Assembly (NCBI GenBank): GCA_037127315.1
Contig: JBBBDQ010001187.1
Coordinates: 310,001 to 374,000, forward strand
From: Ascarosepion bandense
Lineage: Eukaryota > Mollusca > Cephalopoda > Sepiida > Sepiidae
Length of the DNA stretch: 64,000 nucleotides
Direction: 5' to 3'
Under the pieces are notes generated by a model that was not told the origin of the DNA, searched no databases, and saw only the letters and a program-made list of their open reading frames with translations. This document shows positions 25,301 to 39,051 of this stretch, one piece after another. The translations under genes were made by a program, and so were the position numbers. How positions within the stretch are numbered: the first letter of the stretch is position 1; every line of letters begins with the position of its first letter.

Positions 25301-28300
25301 GAGGGACTGGTCAGTAGCAAACACGCATGATATTTTACGTGGTGACAGTTCATAGTTGGCAGACCTAATCGTATAAGAGACGTTAGTTCCTAGCAGACAG
25401 ACATACTCGAATAGGAGGGACTCGTCAGTAGCAAACACGCATAATATTTTACGTGGTGCCAGTTCCTATATGGCAAGCATAATCGTATAGAAGACGTTAG
25501 TTCCTAGCAGACAGACATACTCGAATAGGAGGGACTGGTCAGTAGCAAACATTTATAATAGTTTACATGGTGACAGTTCCTATCTGGCAGGCATAATCAT
25601 ATAGGAGACGTTAGTGCCTAGCAGACAGACATACTCGAATAGGAGGGACTTGTAAGTAGCAAACATGCATAATATTTTACGTGGTGCTAGTTCCTTAATG
25701 GCAGGCATAATCGTATAAAAGACGTTAGTTCCTAGCAGACAGACATACACGAATAGGAGGGACTGGTCTGTAGCAAACATGCATAACATTTTACGTGGTT
25801 CCAGTTCATATCTGGCAGGCATAATCGTATAAGAGACTTTAGTTCCTAGCAGACAGACATACTCGTATAAGAGGGACTGCTCCGTAGCAAATATGCATAA
25901 TATTTTACTTGGTGCCAGTTCCTAGCTGGCAGGCATAATCGCATATGAGACTTTAGTTCCTAGCAGACAGTCATACTCGAATAGTAGGGACTTGGACGTA
26001 GCAAACATGCATAATATATTACGTGTTTCCAGTTCCTATCTTTGGCAGGCCATAATCGCATAAAAGACGTTAACATTTGCAAACACGAATAACATTTTAC
26101 GTGGTTCCAGTCCCTAGTTGTCAGAAAGAATCGTATAAGAGAGGTTACTTCCTAGCAGACAGACAAGCTCGAATAGCAGGGAATGGTGCGTAGCAAGCAT
26201 GCATAATATTTTACGTGGTGCCAATTCCTAGCTCGCAGGCATGATCGTATAAAAGAGGTTAGTTCCTAGCAGACAGACATACTCGAATAGGAGGGACTGG
26301 TCCGTAGGAAACATGCATAATATTTTACGTGGTTCCAGTTTCTATATGGCAGGCATAATCGTATAAGAGACTTTAGTTTCTAGCAGACAGACATAATCGA
26401 ATAGAATGGAATGGTCCTTAGCAAACATCCATAATATTTTACGTGGTGCCAATTTTTATTTGACAGGCAGAATCGTATAAAGACGTTAGTTCCTAGCAGA
26501 CAGACATACTCGAATAGGTGGGACTGGTCCATAGCAAACTTTCATGATATTTTCCGTGGTGCCAGTTCCTATCTGGCAGGCATACTCGTATAAAAGACGT
26601 TAGTTCGTAGCAGATAGACATACTCGAATAGGAATGACTGGACCGTAGCAAACACGCATAATATTCTACGCGGTGCCAGTTCTTAGTTGGCAGGCATAAT
26701 CGTATAAAAGACGTTAGTCGCTAGCAGACAGACATACTCGAATAGGATGGACTGGTCCGTAGCAAACACGAATAATATTTTACGTGAAGCCAGTTCCTAG
26801 TTGGCAGACATAATCGTATAAGAGACGTTAGTTCCTAGCAGACAGACATACTCGAATAGGAGGGACTGGTCCGTAGCAAATATGCATAATATGTTACGTG
26901 GTGCCAGTTCCTAGCTGACAGGCATAATCGTATGAGAGACGTTAGTTCCTAGCAGACAGACATGCTCGAATGTAGGGACTGGTCCGCAGCAAACATGCAT
27001 AATATTTGACGTTGTGCCAGTTCCTTTCTGGGAGGTATAATCGTATAGGAGACTTTAGTTCCTAGCAGACAGATATACTCGAATAGTTGGGACTGGTCCG
27101 TAGCAAACATGCATAATATTTTATGTGGTGCCAGTTTCTAGGAGTCAGGCATAATCGTATAAAAGACGTTAAAACCTAGCAGACAGACATACTCGAATAG
27201 GAGGGACTGGTCCATAGCAAAATTTCATGATATTTTCCGTGGTGCCAGTTCCTATCTGGCAGGCATACTCGTATAAAAGACGTTAGTTCCTAGCAGATAG
27301 ACATACTCGAATAGGAATGACTCGACCGTAGCAAACACGCATAATATTCTACGCGGTGCCAGTTCTTAGTTGGCAGGCATAATCGTATAAAAGACGTTAG
27401 TCCCTAGCAGACAGACATACTCGAATAGGATGGACTGGTCCGTAGCAAACACGAATAATATTTTACGTGAAGCCAGTTCCTAGTTGGCAGACATAATCGT
27501 ATAAGAGACGTTAGTTCCTAGCAGACAGACATACTCGAATAGGAGGGACTGGTCCGTAGCAAACATGCATAATATCTTACGTGGTGCCAGTTCCTATCTT
27601 GGCAGGCATAATCGTATAGGACACGTTAGTTCCAAGCAGACAGACATACTCGAATAGGAGGGACTGGTCCGTAGCAAACGTGCATAATATTTGACGTGGT
27701 GACATTTCATAGCTCGCAGGCATAATCGTATACAACACGTTAGTTCCTAGCAGACAGTCATACTCGAATAGGAGGGACTAGTCAGTAGCAAACATGCATA
27801 ATATTTTACGTGGTGCTAATTCCTATCTGGCACGCATAATCGTATAAAAGACGTTAGTCCCTAGCAGACAGACATACTCGAATAGAATGGACTGGTCCGT
27901 AGCAAACACGAATAATATTTTACGTGAAGCCAGTTCCTAGTTGGCAGACATAATCGTAAAAAGAGACGTTAGTTCCTAGCAGACAGACATACTCGAATAG
28001 GAGGGACTGGTCCGTAGCAAACATGCATAATATTTTAATGTTGCCAGTTCCTATCTGGCAGGCATAATCGTATAAGAGACCTTACTTGCTAGCAGACAGG
28101 TCCGTAGGGACTGGTCCGTAGCAAACATGCATATTATTTTACGTAGTTCCAGTTTCTATATGGAAGGCATAATCGTATAATAGACTTTAGTTTCTAGCAA
28201 ACAGACATACTCGAATAGAATGGACTGGTCCTTAGGAAACATGCATAATATTTTACTTGGTGACAGTTCCTATCTGGCAGGCATAATCGTATAAGAGACG

Positions 28301-29604
28301 TCAGTTCCTAGCAGACAGACATACACGAATAGGAGGGACTGGTCCGTTGCAAACACGAATAATATGTTACGTGGTTCCAGTTCCCTAGTTGGCAGAAATA
28401 ATCGTATAAGAGACGTTAGTTCCTAGCAGACAGACATAATCGAAGAGGAGGGACTGGTCCGAAGCAAACATGCATAATATTTTACGTGGTGCCAGTTCCT
28501 AGCTGGTAGGCATAATCGTATAAGAGACGTTAGTTCCTAGCAGACAGACAAGCTCGAATATCAGGGACTTGTCCGTAGGCAAGCATGCATAATATTTTAC
28601 GTGGTGCCAATTCCTAGATCGCAGGCATAATCGTATAAAAGACGTTAGTTCCTAGCAGACAGAAATACACGAATAGGAGGGACTGGCTCCGTAGCAAACA
28701 TGCATACTATTTTACGTGATTCCAGTTCATATCTGGCAGGCATAATCGTATAAGAGACGTTAGTTTCTAGCAGACAGTCATACTCGAATAGGAGGGATTG
28801 GTACGTAGCAAACGTGCATAATATTTTACGTGGTGCCAGTTCCTATCAGGTAGGCAAAATCGTATAAGAGACATTAGTTCCTAGCAGACAGACATATTCG
28901 AATAGGAGGGACTGGTCCGTAGCAAACACGAATATTTTAGGTGGTGCCAGTTCCTATCTGGTAGTCATAATCGTATAAAAGACGTTCGTACCTAGCAGAC
29001 AGACACACTCGAATAGGAGGGACTGGTCCGTAGCAAACACGCATAATATTTTTCGTGGTGCCAGTTGCTATCTGTTACGCATAATCGTATAAAAGACTTT
29101 AGTTCGTAGCAGACAGACATACTCGAATAGTAGGGCACTGGTCCGTGACAAACACGCATAATATTATACGTGGCGCCACTTCCTAGCTGGCAGGCATAAT
29201 CTTAGATGAGACGTTAGTTACTATCAGACAGACATACTCAAATAGGAGAGACTGGTCCGTAGCAAACATGCATAATATGTTACGTGGTGCCAGTTACTAT
29301 CTGTTAGGCATAATCTTATAAGGGACGTTAGTTACTAGCAGACAGATATACTCGAATAGGAGGGACTGGTCCGTAGCAAACACGCATAATATTTGACGTG
29401 GTGCCAATTCCTATCTGGCAGGCCATAATCTTATGAGACGTTAGTTCCTAGCAGACTGACATACTCGAATAGGATGGAATGGTCCGTAGCAAACATGCAT
29501 AATATTTTACGTGGTTGCCACTTCCTATCTGGTAGGCATAATACTATAACAGACGTTCGTTCTCGAATAAGAGGGACTGGTCCGATGCAAATGCGCATAA
29601 TATT

Positions 29605-32600
29605 TTACGTGGTGCCAGTTCCTAGCTGGCAGGCATAATCGTATAAGAGACGTTAGTTCCTAGCAGACAGATATACTCGAATAGGTGGGACTGGTCCGTA
29701 GGAAACACGCATAATATTTTACGTGGTGCCAGTTCCAATCCTGCAGGCATAATCGTATAAGAGACGTTAGTTGCTAGCAGACAGATATACTCGAATAGGA
29801 GGGACTGGGCCGTAGCAAACATGCATAATATTTTTCGTGGTGCAAGTTCCTAACTGGCAGGCATAATCGTATAAGAGACGTTAGTTCCTAGCAGACAGAC
29901 ATATTAGAATAGGAGTGAATAGTTCGTAGCAAGCACGCAAAATATTTTACGTGGTGCCAGTTCCTAGATGGCAGGCATAATCGTATAAGTGACGTTAGTT
30001 CCTAGCAGACAGACATACTCGAATAGGAGGGACTGGTACGTAGCAAACATGCATAATAATTTAAGTGGTGCCAGTTCCTAGCTGGCAGGCATAATCGTAT
30101 AAGAGACGTTAGTTCCTAGCAGACAGACATACTCGAATAGGAGGGAATGGTCCGCTGAAAACACGCATAATATTTTACGTAGGGCAAGTTCCTATCTGGT
30201 AGGCATAATCGTATAAGGACGTTAGTTCCTAGCAGACAGACATACTATAATAGGAGAGACTGGTCCGTTGCAAACACGCATAACATTTTACGTGTTGCCA
30301 GTTCCTAGCTGGCAGGCATAATCGTATAATGTCTTTAGTTCATATCAGACAGACATACTTGGATAGGAGGGACTGGAACGTATCAAACACGCAAAAAATT
30401 TTACGTGGTGCCAGTTCCTAGTTGGCAGGCATAAACGTATGAGAGTCGTTAGTTCCTAGCAGACAGCCATACTATAATAGGAGGGACTGGAACGTATCAA
30501 ACACGCAAAAAATTTTACGTGTTGCCAGTTCCTAGTTGGCAGGCATAATCGTATAAGAGACGTTAGTTCCTAGCAGACAGACATACTCCAATAGGAGGGA
30601 CTGGTCCGTAGCAAACATGCAAAATACCTTACGAGGTGCCTGTTCTAGCTGGTAGGCCTAATCGTATAAGTGACGTTAGTTCCAAGCAGACTGACATATT
30701 CGAATAGGATGGACTGGTCTGTTTATTTTACGTGGTGCCAGTTACTAGCTTGGCAGGCATAATCGTATAAGTGTCTTCAGTTCATAGCAGATAGATATAC
30801 TCGAATAGGTGAGACTTGGTCCGTAAGAAACACGCATAATATTTTACGTGGTGCCAATTCCTAGCTGGCACGCATAATCGTATAAGAGACGTTAGTTCCT
30901 AAAAGACAGACATACTCGAATATGAGGGACTGGTCCGTAGCAAACATGCATAATATTTTACGAGGTGCCAGTTCCTAGCTGGCAGGAATAATCGTATAAG
31001 AGACGTTAGTTCCTAGCAGACAGACATATTCGAATAGGAGGGACTGGTCCGTAGCAAACATGCATAATATTTTACGTGGTGCCAGTTCCTAGCTGGCAGG
31101 CATAATCGTATAAGAGACTTTAGTTCCTAGCAGACAGACATACTCGAATAGGAGGGACTGGTCCGTAGCAAACACGCATAAGGTTTAACGTGGTGCCAGT
31201 TCCTTGCTGGCAGGCATAATCATATAAGAGAATTTAGTTCATAGCAGACAGATATACTCGAATAGGAGGGAGTGGTCCTAGCAAACACGCATAATATTTT
31301 ACATGGTGCCAGTTCCTATCTGGTAGGCATAATCGGATAAGGGACGTTAGTTCGTAGCAGACAGCCATACTCGAACAGGTGGGACTGGTCCGAAGCAAAC
31401 ACGCATAATATTTTACGTGGTGCCAGTTCATATCTGGCAGGCATAATCTTATAAGAGACGTTAGTTCCTAGCAGACAGACATATTCGAATAGGAGTTGCT
31501 GGTCCATAGAAACACGCATAATATTTTAAGTGGTGACAGTTCCTATCTGGTAGGCATAATCGTATAAGAGACGTTAGTACCTAACAGTCAGACATACTCG
31601 CATAGGAGGGACTGGTCCGTAGCAAACACGCATAATATTTTACGTGCTGACAGCTCCTATCTGGTAGGCATAATCGTATAAGAGACGTTAGTTCCTAGCA
31701 GACAGACATACTCGAATAGGAGGGACTGGGCCGTAGCAAACATGCAGAACATTTTACGTGGTGCCAGTTCCTATATGGCAAGCATAATCGTATAAGTGAC
31801 GTTAGTTCCTAGCAGACAGACATACTCGAATAGAAGGGACTGGTCCGTAGCAAACACGCATAATATTTTACGTGGTGCCAGTTCCTATCTGGCAGGCATA
31901 ATCGTATAAGAGACGTTAGTCATTGCAGACAGACATACTCGAATAGGAGGAACTGGTACGTAGCAAATACGCATAATATTTTACGTGGTGCCAGTCCCTA
32001 TCTGGTTAGGCATAATAGTTTAAGAGACGTTAGTTCCTAGCAAACAGACATACACGTATAATTGCGACTCGTCCGTGGCAAACATGCATCATATTTTACG
32101 TGGTGCCATTTCCTATCTTGTAGGCATAATCGTATAAGAGTCGTTAGTTCCCAGCAGAGAGGCATACTCGAATAGGAGGGACTGGTCCGTAGCAAACATG
32201 CATAATATCTTACATGGTGCCAATTCCTAGCTGGCAGGCATAATCGTATAAGGGACGTTAGTTCCTAGCAGACAGATATACTCGAATAGGTGGGACTGGT
32301 CCGTAGGAAACACGCATAATATTTTACGTGGTGCCAGTTCCAATCCTGGCAGGCATAATCGTATAAGAGACGTTAGTTGCTAGCAGACAGATATACTCGA
32401 ATAGGAGGGACTGGGCCGTAGCAAACATGCATAATATTTTTCGTGGTGCAAGTTCCTAACTGGCAGGCATAATCGTATAAGAGACGTTAGTTCCTAGCAG
32501 ACAGACATATTAGAATAGGAGTGAATAGTTCGTAGCAAGCACGCAAAATATTTTACGTGGTGCCAGTTCCTAGATGGCAGGCATAATCGTATAAGTGACG

Positions 32601-34670
32601 TTAGTTCCTAGCAGACAGACATACTCGAATAGGAGGGACTGGTACGTAGCAAACATGCATAATAATTTAAGTGGTGCCAGTTCCTAGCTGGCAGGCATAA
32701 TCGTATAAGAGACGTTAGTTCCTAGCAGACAGACATACTCGAATAGGAGGGAATGGTCCGCTGAAAACACGCATAATATTTTACGTAGGGCAAGTTCCTA
32801 TCTGGTAGGCATAATCGTATAAGGACGTTAGTTCCTAGCAGACAGACATACTATAATAGGAGAGACTGGTCCGTTGCAAACACGCAAAAAATTTTAACGT
32901 GGTGCCAGTTCCTAGTTGGCAGTCATAAACTTATGAGAGTCGTTAGTTCCTAGCAGACAGCCATACTATAATAGGAGGGACTGGAACGTATCAAACACGC
33001 AAAAAATTTTACGTGTTGCCAGTTCCTAGTTGGCAGGCATAATCGTATAAGAGACGTTAGTTCCTAGCAGACAGACATACTCCAATAGGAGGGACTGGTC
33101 CGTAGCAAACATGCAAAATACCTTACGAGGTGCCTGTTCTAGCTGGTAGGCCTAATCGTATAAGTGACGTTAGTTCCAAGCAGACTGACATATTCGAATA
33201 GGATGGACTGGTCTGTTTATTTTACGTGGTGCCAGTTACTAGCTGGCAGGCATAATCGTATAAGTGTCTTCAGTTCATAGCAGATAGATATACTCGAATA
33301 GGTGAGACTTGTCCGTAAGAAACACGCATAATATTTTACGTGGTGCCAATTCCTAGCTGGCACGCATAATCGTATAAGAGACGTTAGTTCCTAAAAGACA
33401 GACATACTCGAATATGAGGGACTGGTCCGTAGCAAACATGCATAATATTTTACGAGGTGCCAGTTCCTAGCTGGCAGGAATAATCGTATAAGAGACGTTA
33501 GTTCCTAGCAGACAGACATATTCGAATAGGAGGGACTGGTCCGTAGCAAACATGCATAATATTTTACGTGGTGCCAGTTCCTAGCTGGCAGGCATAATCG
33601 TATAAGAGACTTTAGTTCCTAGCAGACAGACATACTCGAATAGGAGGGACTGGTCCGTAGCAAACACGCATAAGGTTTAACGTGGTGCCAGTTCCTTGCT
33701 GGCAGGCATAATCATATAAGAGAATTTAGTTCATAGCAGACAGATATACTCGAATAGGAGGGAGTGGTCCTAGCAAACACGCATAATATTTTACGTGGTG
33801 CCAGTTCCTATCTGGTAGGCATAATCGGATAAGGGACGTTAGTTCGTAGCAGACAGCCATACTCGAACAGGTGGGACTGGTCCGAAGCAAACACGCATAA
33901 TATTTTACGTGGTGCCAGTTCATATCTGGCAGGCATAATCTTATAAGAGACGTTAGTTCCTAGCAGACAGACATATTCGAATAGGAGTTGCTGGTCCATA
34001 GAAACACGCATAATATTTTAAGTGGTGACAGTTCCTATCTGGTAGGCATAATCGTATAAGAGACGTTAGTACCTAACAGTCAGACATACTCGCATAGGAG
34101 GGACTGGTCCGTAGCAAACACGCATAATATTTTACGTGCTGACAGCTCCTATCTGGTAGGCATAATCGTATAAGAGACGTTAGTTCCTAGCAGACAGACA
34201 TACTCGAATAGGAGGGACTGGGCCGTAGCAAACATGCATAATATTTTACGTGGTGCCAGTTCCTATCTGGCAGGCATAATCGTATAAGAGACGTTAGTCA
34301 TTGCAGACAGACATACTCGAATAGGAGGAACTGGTACGTAGCAAATACGCATAATATTTTACGTGGTGCCAGTCCCTATCTGGTAGGCATAATAGTTTAA
34401 GAGACGTTAGTTCCTAGCAAACAGACATACACGTATAATTGCGACTCGTCCGTGGCAAACATGCATCATATTTTACGTGGTGCCATTTCCTATCTTGTAG
34501 GCATAATCGTATAAGAGTCGTTAGTTCCCAGCAGAGAGGCATACTCGAATAGGAGGGACTGGTCCGTAGCAAACATGCATAATATCTTACATGGTGCCAA
34601 TTCCTAGCTGGCAGGCATAATCGTATAAGGGACGTTAGTTCCTAGCAGACAGATATACTCGAATAGGTGG
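29605..34670. repeat. Tandem duplication of a ~2.5-2.6 kb satellite block
   Basis: The block beginning near 29,605 repeats from near 32,210. ATAGGTGGGA at 29,681 and 32,286 gives an offset of 2,605; the frame at 31,234-31,431 recurs at 33,726-33,923 with an offset of 2,492, because about one unit is missing in the second copy near 32,885. Another unit is missing near 34,240. Over most of its length the two copies differ at very few positions, so this is a young duplication or, less likely, an assembly duplication. The homology stops near 34,670. Confidence 0.85.
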
Positions 34671-37600
34671 GAGTGGTCCGTAGCAAACACGCATAATATT
34701 TTACGTGGTGCCAGTTCCAATCTGGTAGGCATAATCGTATAAGGGACGTTATTTCCTAGCAGACAGCCATATTCGAATAGGTGGGACTGGTCCGCAGCAA
34801 ACATGCATAATATTTTACGTGGTGCCAGTTCCTAGCTGGCAGGAATAATCGTATATGTGACGTTAGTACCTAGCAGACGGACTTACTCGAATAGGAGGTA
34901 ATGGTCCGTAGCAAACACGCATAATATTTTACGTGGTGACAATCCCTATCTGGTAGGCATAATAATATCAGAGACGTTAGTTCCTAGCAAACAGATATAC
35001 ACGTATAATTGTGACTCGTCCGTGGCAAACTTGCATCATATTTTACGTGGTGCCAGTTCCTATCTTGTAGGCATAATCGTATTAGAGACGTTAGTTCCTA
35101 GCAGAGAGACATACTCGAATAGGAGTGACTGGTCCGCAGCAAACACGCATAATATTTTACGTGGTGCCAGTTCCTAGCTGGCAGGCATAATCGTATAAGT
35201 GACGTTAGTTACTAGCAGACAGACATACTCCAATAGGAGGGAATGGTCCGCAAACATAATATTTTACGTGGTGCTAGTTCCTAGCTGGTAGGCAAAATCG
35301 TGTAAGAGACGTCAGTGCCTAGCAGAGAAACATACTCGAATAGGAGGGACTGTTCCGTATCAAATATGTATATCTTACGTGGTGCCAGTTCCTAGCTGGC
35401 GGGCATAATCGTAGAAGAGACATTAGTTCCTAGCAAAGAGACATACTCGAATAGGAGGGACTGCTCCGTAGCAAACATGTATATCTTACGTGGTGCCAGT
35501 TCCTAGCTGGCGGGCATAATCCTATGAGAGACGTTAGTTCCTAGCAGACATACTCGAATAGGAGGGACTGGTCCGTAGCAAACATGCATAATATTTTACG
35601 TGGTGCTATTTTCTAGCTGGCAGGCATAATTGTATAAGAGACGTTAGTTCCTTGCACACAGACATACTCGAATAGTTGGGACTGGTGCGTAGCAAACACG
35701 CATAACATTTTATGTGGTGCCAGTTCCTAGCTGGCAGGCATAAACGTATAAGAGACGTTAGTTCCTAGCAGACAGACATACTCGAATAGGAGGGACTGCT
35801 CCGTAGCAAACATGCATAATTTGTTACGAATGCCTTTCCTAGCTGGCAGGCGTAATCGTATAAGAGACGTTAGGTCCTAGGAAACAGACATACTCGAATA
35901 GGAAGTAATGGTCCGAAGCTAACACGCATAACATTTTACGTGGAGCCAGTTCCTAGATGGCAGGCATAATCGTATAAGTGACGTTAGTTCCTAGCTGACA
36001 GATAAACTCGATTAGGAGGGACTGGTCCGTAGCAAACATGCATAATTTGTTACGAATGCCTTTCCTAGCTGGCAGGCGTAATCGTATAAGAGTAATCGTT
36101 AGGTCCTAGGAGACAGACATATTCGAATAGGAAGGACTGGTCCGAAACAAACACGCATAATATTTTACGTGGTGCCAGTTCCGAGCTGGCAGGCATTATC
36201 GTATAAGCGACGTTAGTTCCTAGTAGACAGACATAATCGAATGGAAGGGTCTTATCCGTAGCAAACACGCATAATATGTTACGTGGTGCCAGTTCCTAGC
36301 TGGCAGGAATAATCGTATAAGAGACTTAGTTCCTAGCAGACAGACATACTCGAAGAGGAGTAATTGGTCCGTAGCAAACACGCATAATATTCTACGGCTG
36401 CCAGTACCTAGGTGGAAGGCATAATCGTATAAGAGACTTTAGTTCCTAGCAGACAGATACACGAATAGGAGGGACTAGTCCGTAGCAAACACCTATAATA
36501 TTTTACGTGGTGCCAGTTCCTAGCTGGCAGGCCTAATCGTACAAGAGACGTTAGTTCCTAGCAGACAGTCATACTCGAATAGGTGGGACAGGTCCGTAGG
36601 TAACACGCATAATATTTTACGTGGTGCCAGTTCCTAGCTGGCAGTCATAATCGTCTAAGACATGTTAGATCCTAGCAGACAGACATACTCGAATAGGAGG
36701 GACTGGTCCGTAGCAAACATGCATAATATTTTACCTGGTGCCAGTTCTTGCTGGCAGGTTTAATCGTATAAAAGACGTTAGTTCCTAGCAGACAGACATA
36801 CTCGAATAGGTGGGACTGGTCCGTAGGAAACATGCATAATTTGTTACGAATGCCTTTCCTAGCTGGCAGACATAATCGTACAAGTGACGGTATTTCCTAG
36901 CAGACCGTCATACTCGAAAAGTAGGTACTGGTCCGTAGCAAACACGCAGAATATTTTACGTGGTGCCAGTTTCTAGCTGGCAGGCATTATCGTATAAGAG
37001 ACGTTAGTTCCTAGTAGACAGACATAATCGAATGGAAGGGTCTTATCCGTAGTAAACAAGCATAATATGTTACGTGGTGCCAGTTCCTAGCTGGAAGGCA
37101 TAATCGTATAAATGATGTTAGTTACTAGCAGACAGACATACTCGAAAAGGAGGGAATGGTCCGTAGTAAACACCCATAATATTTTACGTGGTGCCAGTTC
37201 CTAGCTGGCAGGCATAATCGTATAAAAGACGTTAGTTCCTAGCAGAGAGACATACTCGAATAGGAGGGACTAGTCCGTAGCAAACACCTATAATATTTTA
37301 CGTGGTGCCAGTTCCTATCTGGCAGGCATAATAGTATAAGAGACATTAGTTCCTAGCAGACAGTCATAATCGAATAGGAGGGACATGTCCGTAGCTAACA
37401 CGCATAATATTTTACGTGGTGCAAGTTCCTAGCTGGCAGGCATAATCGCATAAAAGACGTTAGTTCCTAGCAGAGAGACATACTCGAATAGGAAGGACTG
37501 GTCCGATGCAAACACGCATAATGTTTTACTTGGTGCCAGTTCCCAGCTGGCAGGCATAATCGTATAAGTGACGTTAGTTCCTCGCAGACAGTTAAACTCG

Positions 37601-38784
37601 ATTAGGTGGGACTGGTCCGTAGCAAACATGCATAATATTTTACGTGTTGCCAGTTCTTGCTGGTAGGTATAATCGTATAAGTGACGTTAGTTCCTAGCAG
37701 ACAGACATACTCGAATAGGAGGGACTGCTCCGTAGCAAACATGCATAATTTGTTACGAATGCATTTCCTAGCTGGCAGGCTTAATCGTATAAGAGACGTT
37801 AGTTCCTAGCAGACAGACATACTCGAATACGAGGGACTGGTACGATGCTCACACGCATAATATTTTACGTGGTGTCAGTTCCTAGCTAGCAGGCATAATC
37901 GTATAAGAGACGTTAATTCCTAGCAGATAGACATACTCGAATAGGAGGGATTGGTCCGTAGCACACACGCATAATATTTTACGTGGTGCCAGTTCCTAGC
38001 TGGCAGGCATAATCGTATAAATGATGTTAGTTACTAGCAGACAGACATACTCGAAAAGGAGGGACTGGTCCGTAGCAAAAATGCATAATATTTTACGTGG
38101 TGCCAGTTCTTGCTGGCAGGTTTAATCCTATAAGAGACGTTAGTTCCTAGCAGACAGACATACTCGAATAGGAGGGACTGGTCCGTAGGAAACATGCATA
38201 ATTTGTTACGAATGCCTTTAATAACTGGCAGACATAATCGTACAGTGACGGTATTTCTTAGCAGACAGTCATACTCGAAAAGTAGGTACTGGTCCGTAGC
38301 AAACACGCATAATATTTTACGTGGTGCCAGTTTCAAGCTGGCAGGCATTATCGTATAAGAGACGTTAGTTCCTAGTAGACAGACATAATCGAATGGAAGG
38401 GTCTTATCCGTAGCAAACACGCATAATATGTTACGTGGTGCCAGTTCCTAACTGGCAGGCATAATCGTATAAGAGACGTTAGTTCCTAGCAGACAGTTAA
38501 ACTGGAATAGGAGGGACTAGTCCGTAGCAAACATTCATAAAATCTTACGTGGTGCCAGTACCTAGCTGGCAGGCATAATCCTATGAGACGTTAGATCCTT
38601 GAAGACAGACATGCTCGAATAGGTGTGACTGGTCCGTAGCAAACACGCATAACGTTTACGTGGTGCCAGTTCCTAGCTGGCAGGCATAATCGTATAAGAG
38701 ACTTTAGTTCCTAGCAGATAGTCAAACTCTAATAGGAGAGACTGGTCCGTAGCAAACATGCATAAAATCTTACTTGGTGCCAGT

Positions 38785-39051
38785 GACGGATGTGCGTTGT
38801 GGTGCAATGGATATCGGCTCGGAAAGAGAAATCGGTGAGCCGAGTTCGAATTCCAGTTGAATGCTCTGCAGTCACTTGCGCGCTGGTACCCTTGGGAAAT
38901 GTATTAATCCGTCCTTTCCCTCCAGTTATGGGTTAAATAACAGGGTAGGACTTGGGACCCTGCCCTTAAACAAATTCCAATGAGACTTGCTCCGTCAGGG
39001 AGGAAGCCGGCTCAACCCGACTAGGGTGAATGCGGCATACATACATATATA
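38785..39051 (+). mobile_element. tRNA-derived SINE (subfamily 1) in the satellite
   Basis: About 267 bp of non-satellite sequence. Near its 5' end is an RNA polymerase III A box (GGTGCAATGG, 38,801-38,810) and a B box (AGTTCGAATTCC, 38,843-38,854), spaced as in a tRNA. The head resembles tRNA-Arg. The body contains CCGTC..CCCTCCAGTTATGG and ends in a CATACATA-type simple tail. The same head and body occur in reverse at 54,226-54,530 and 58,913-59,219, but the 3' half here (CCGTCAGGGAGGAAGCCGGC) is different. No clean target-site duplication is seen: about 47 bp of satellite are missing, and the tail runs into the satellite motif AGACAGACAT. Confidence 0.75.

Larger units (their letters stand above)
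10338..38784. repeat. 114-bp satellite array, central block
   Basis: The same satellite as in the left block, about 250 units by length, broken by neither gene nor transposon. Up to about 25 kb the first monomer mostly reads CCTATCTGGC; from about 30 kb it mostly reads CCTAGCTGGC. Local deletions and register jumps occur, for example near 16,665, 18,235, 22,385, 28,095 and 30,720. Larger duplicated blocks are listed separately. Each unit keeps a dyad, TGCCAG and CTGGCA separated by seven bases. Open frames of up to 128 codons (38,034-38,420, minus) are by-products of the 3-divisible period. Confidence 0.95.

Noticed and set aside
38034..38420. Repeated minus-strand open frames in the satellite (up to 128 codons, 38-residue peptide repeats)
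   Set aside because: The unit length is divisible by three and the consensus lacks stops in two minus frames, so long frames arise automatically. Different peptide repeats appear in different frames, and indels between units break them without any sign of selection.
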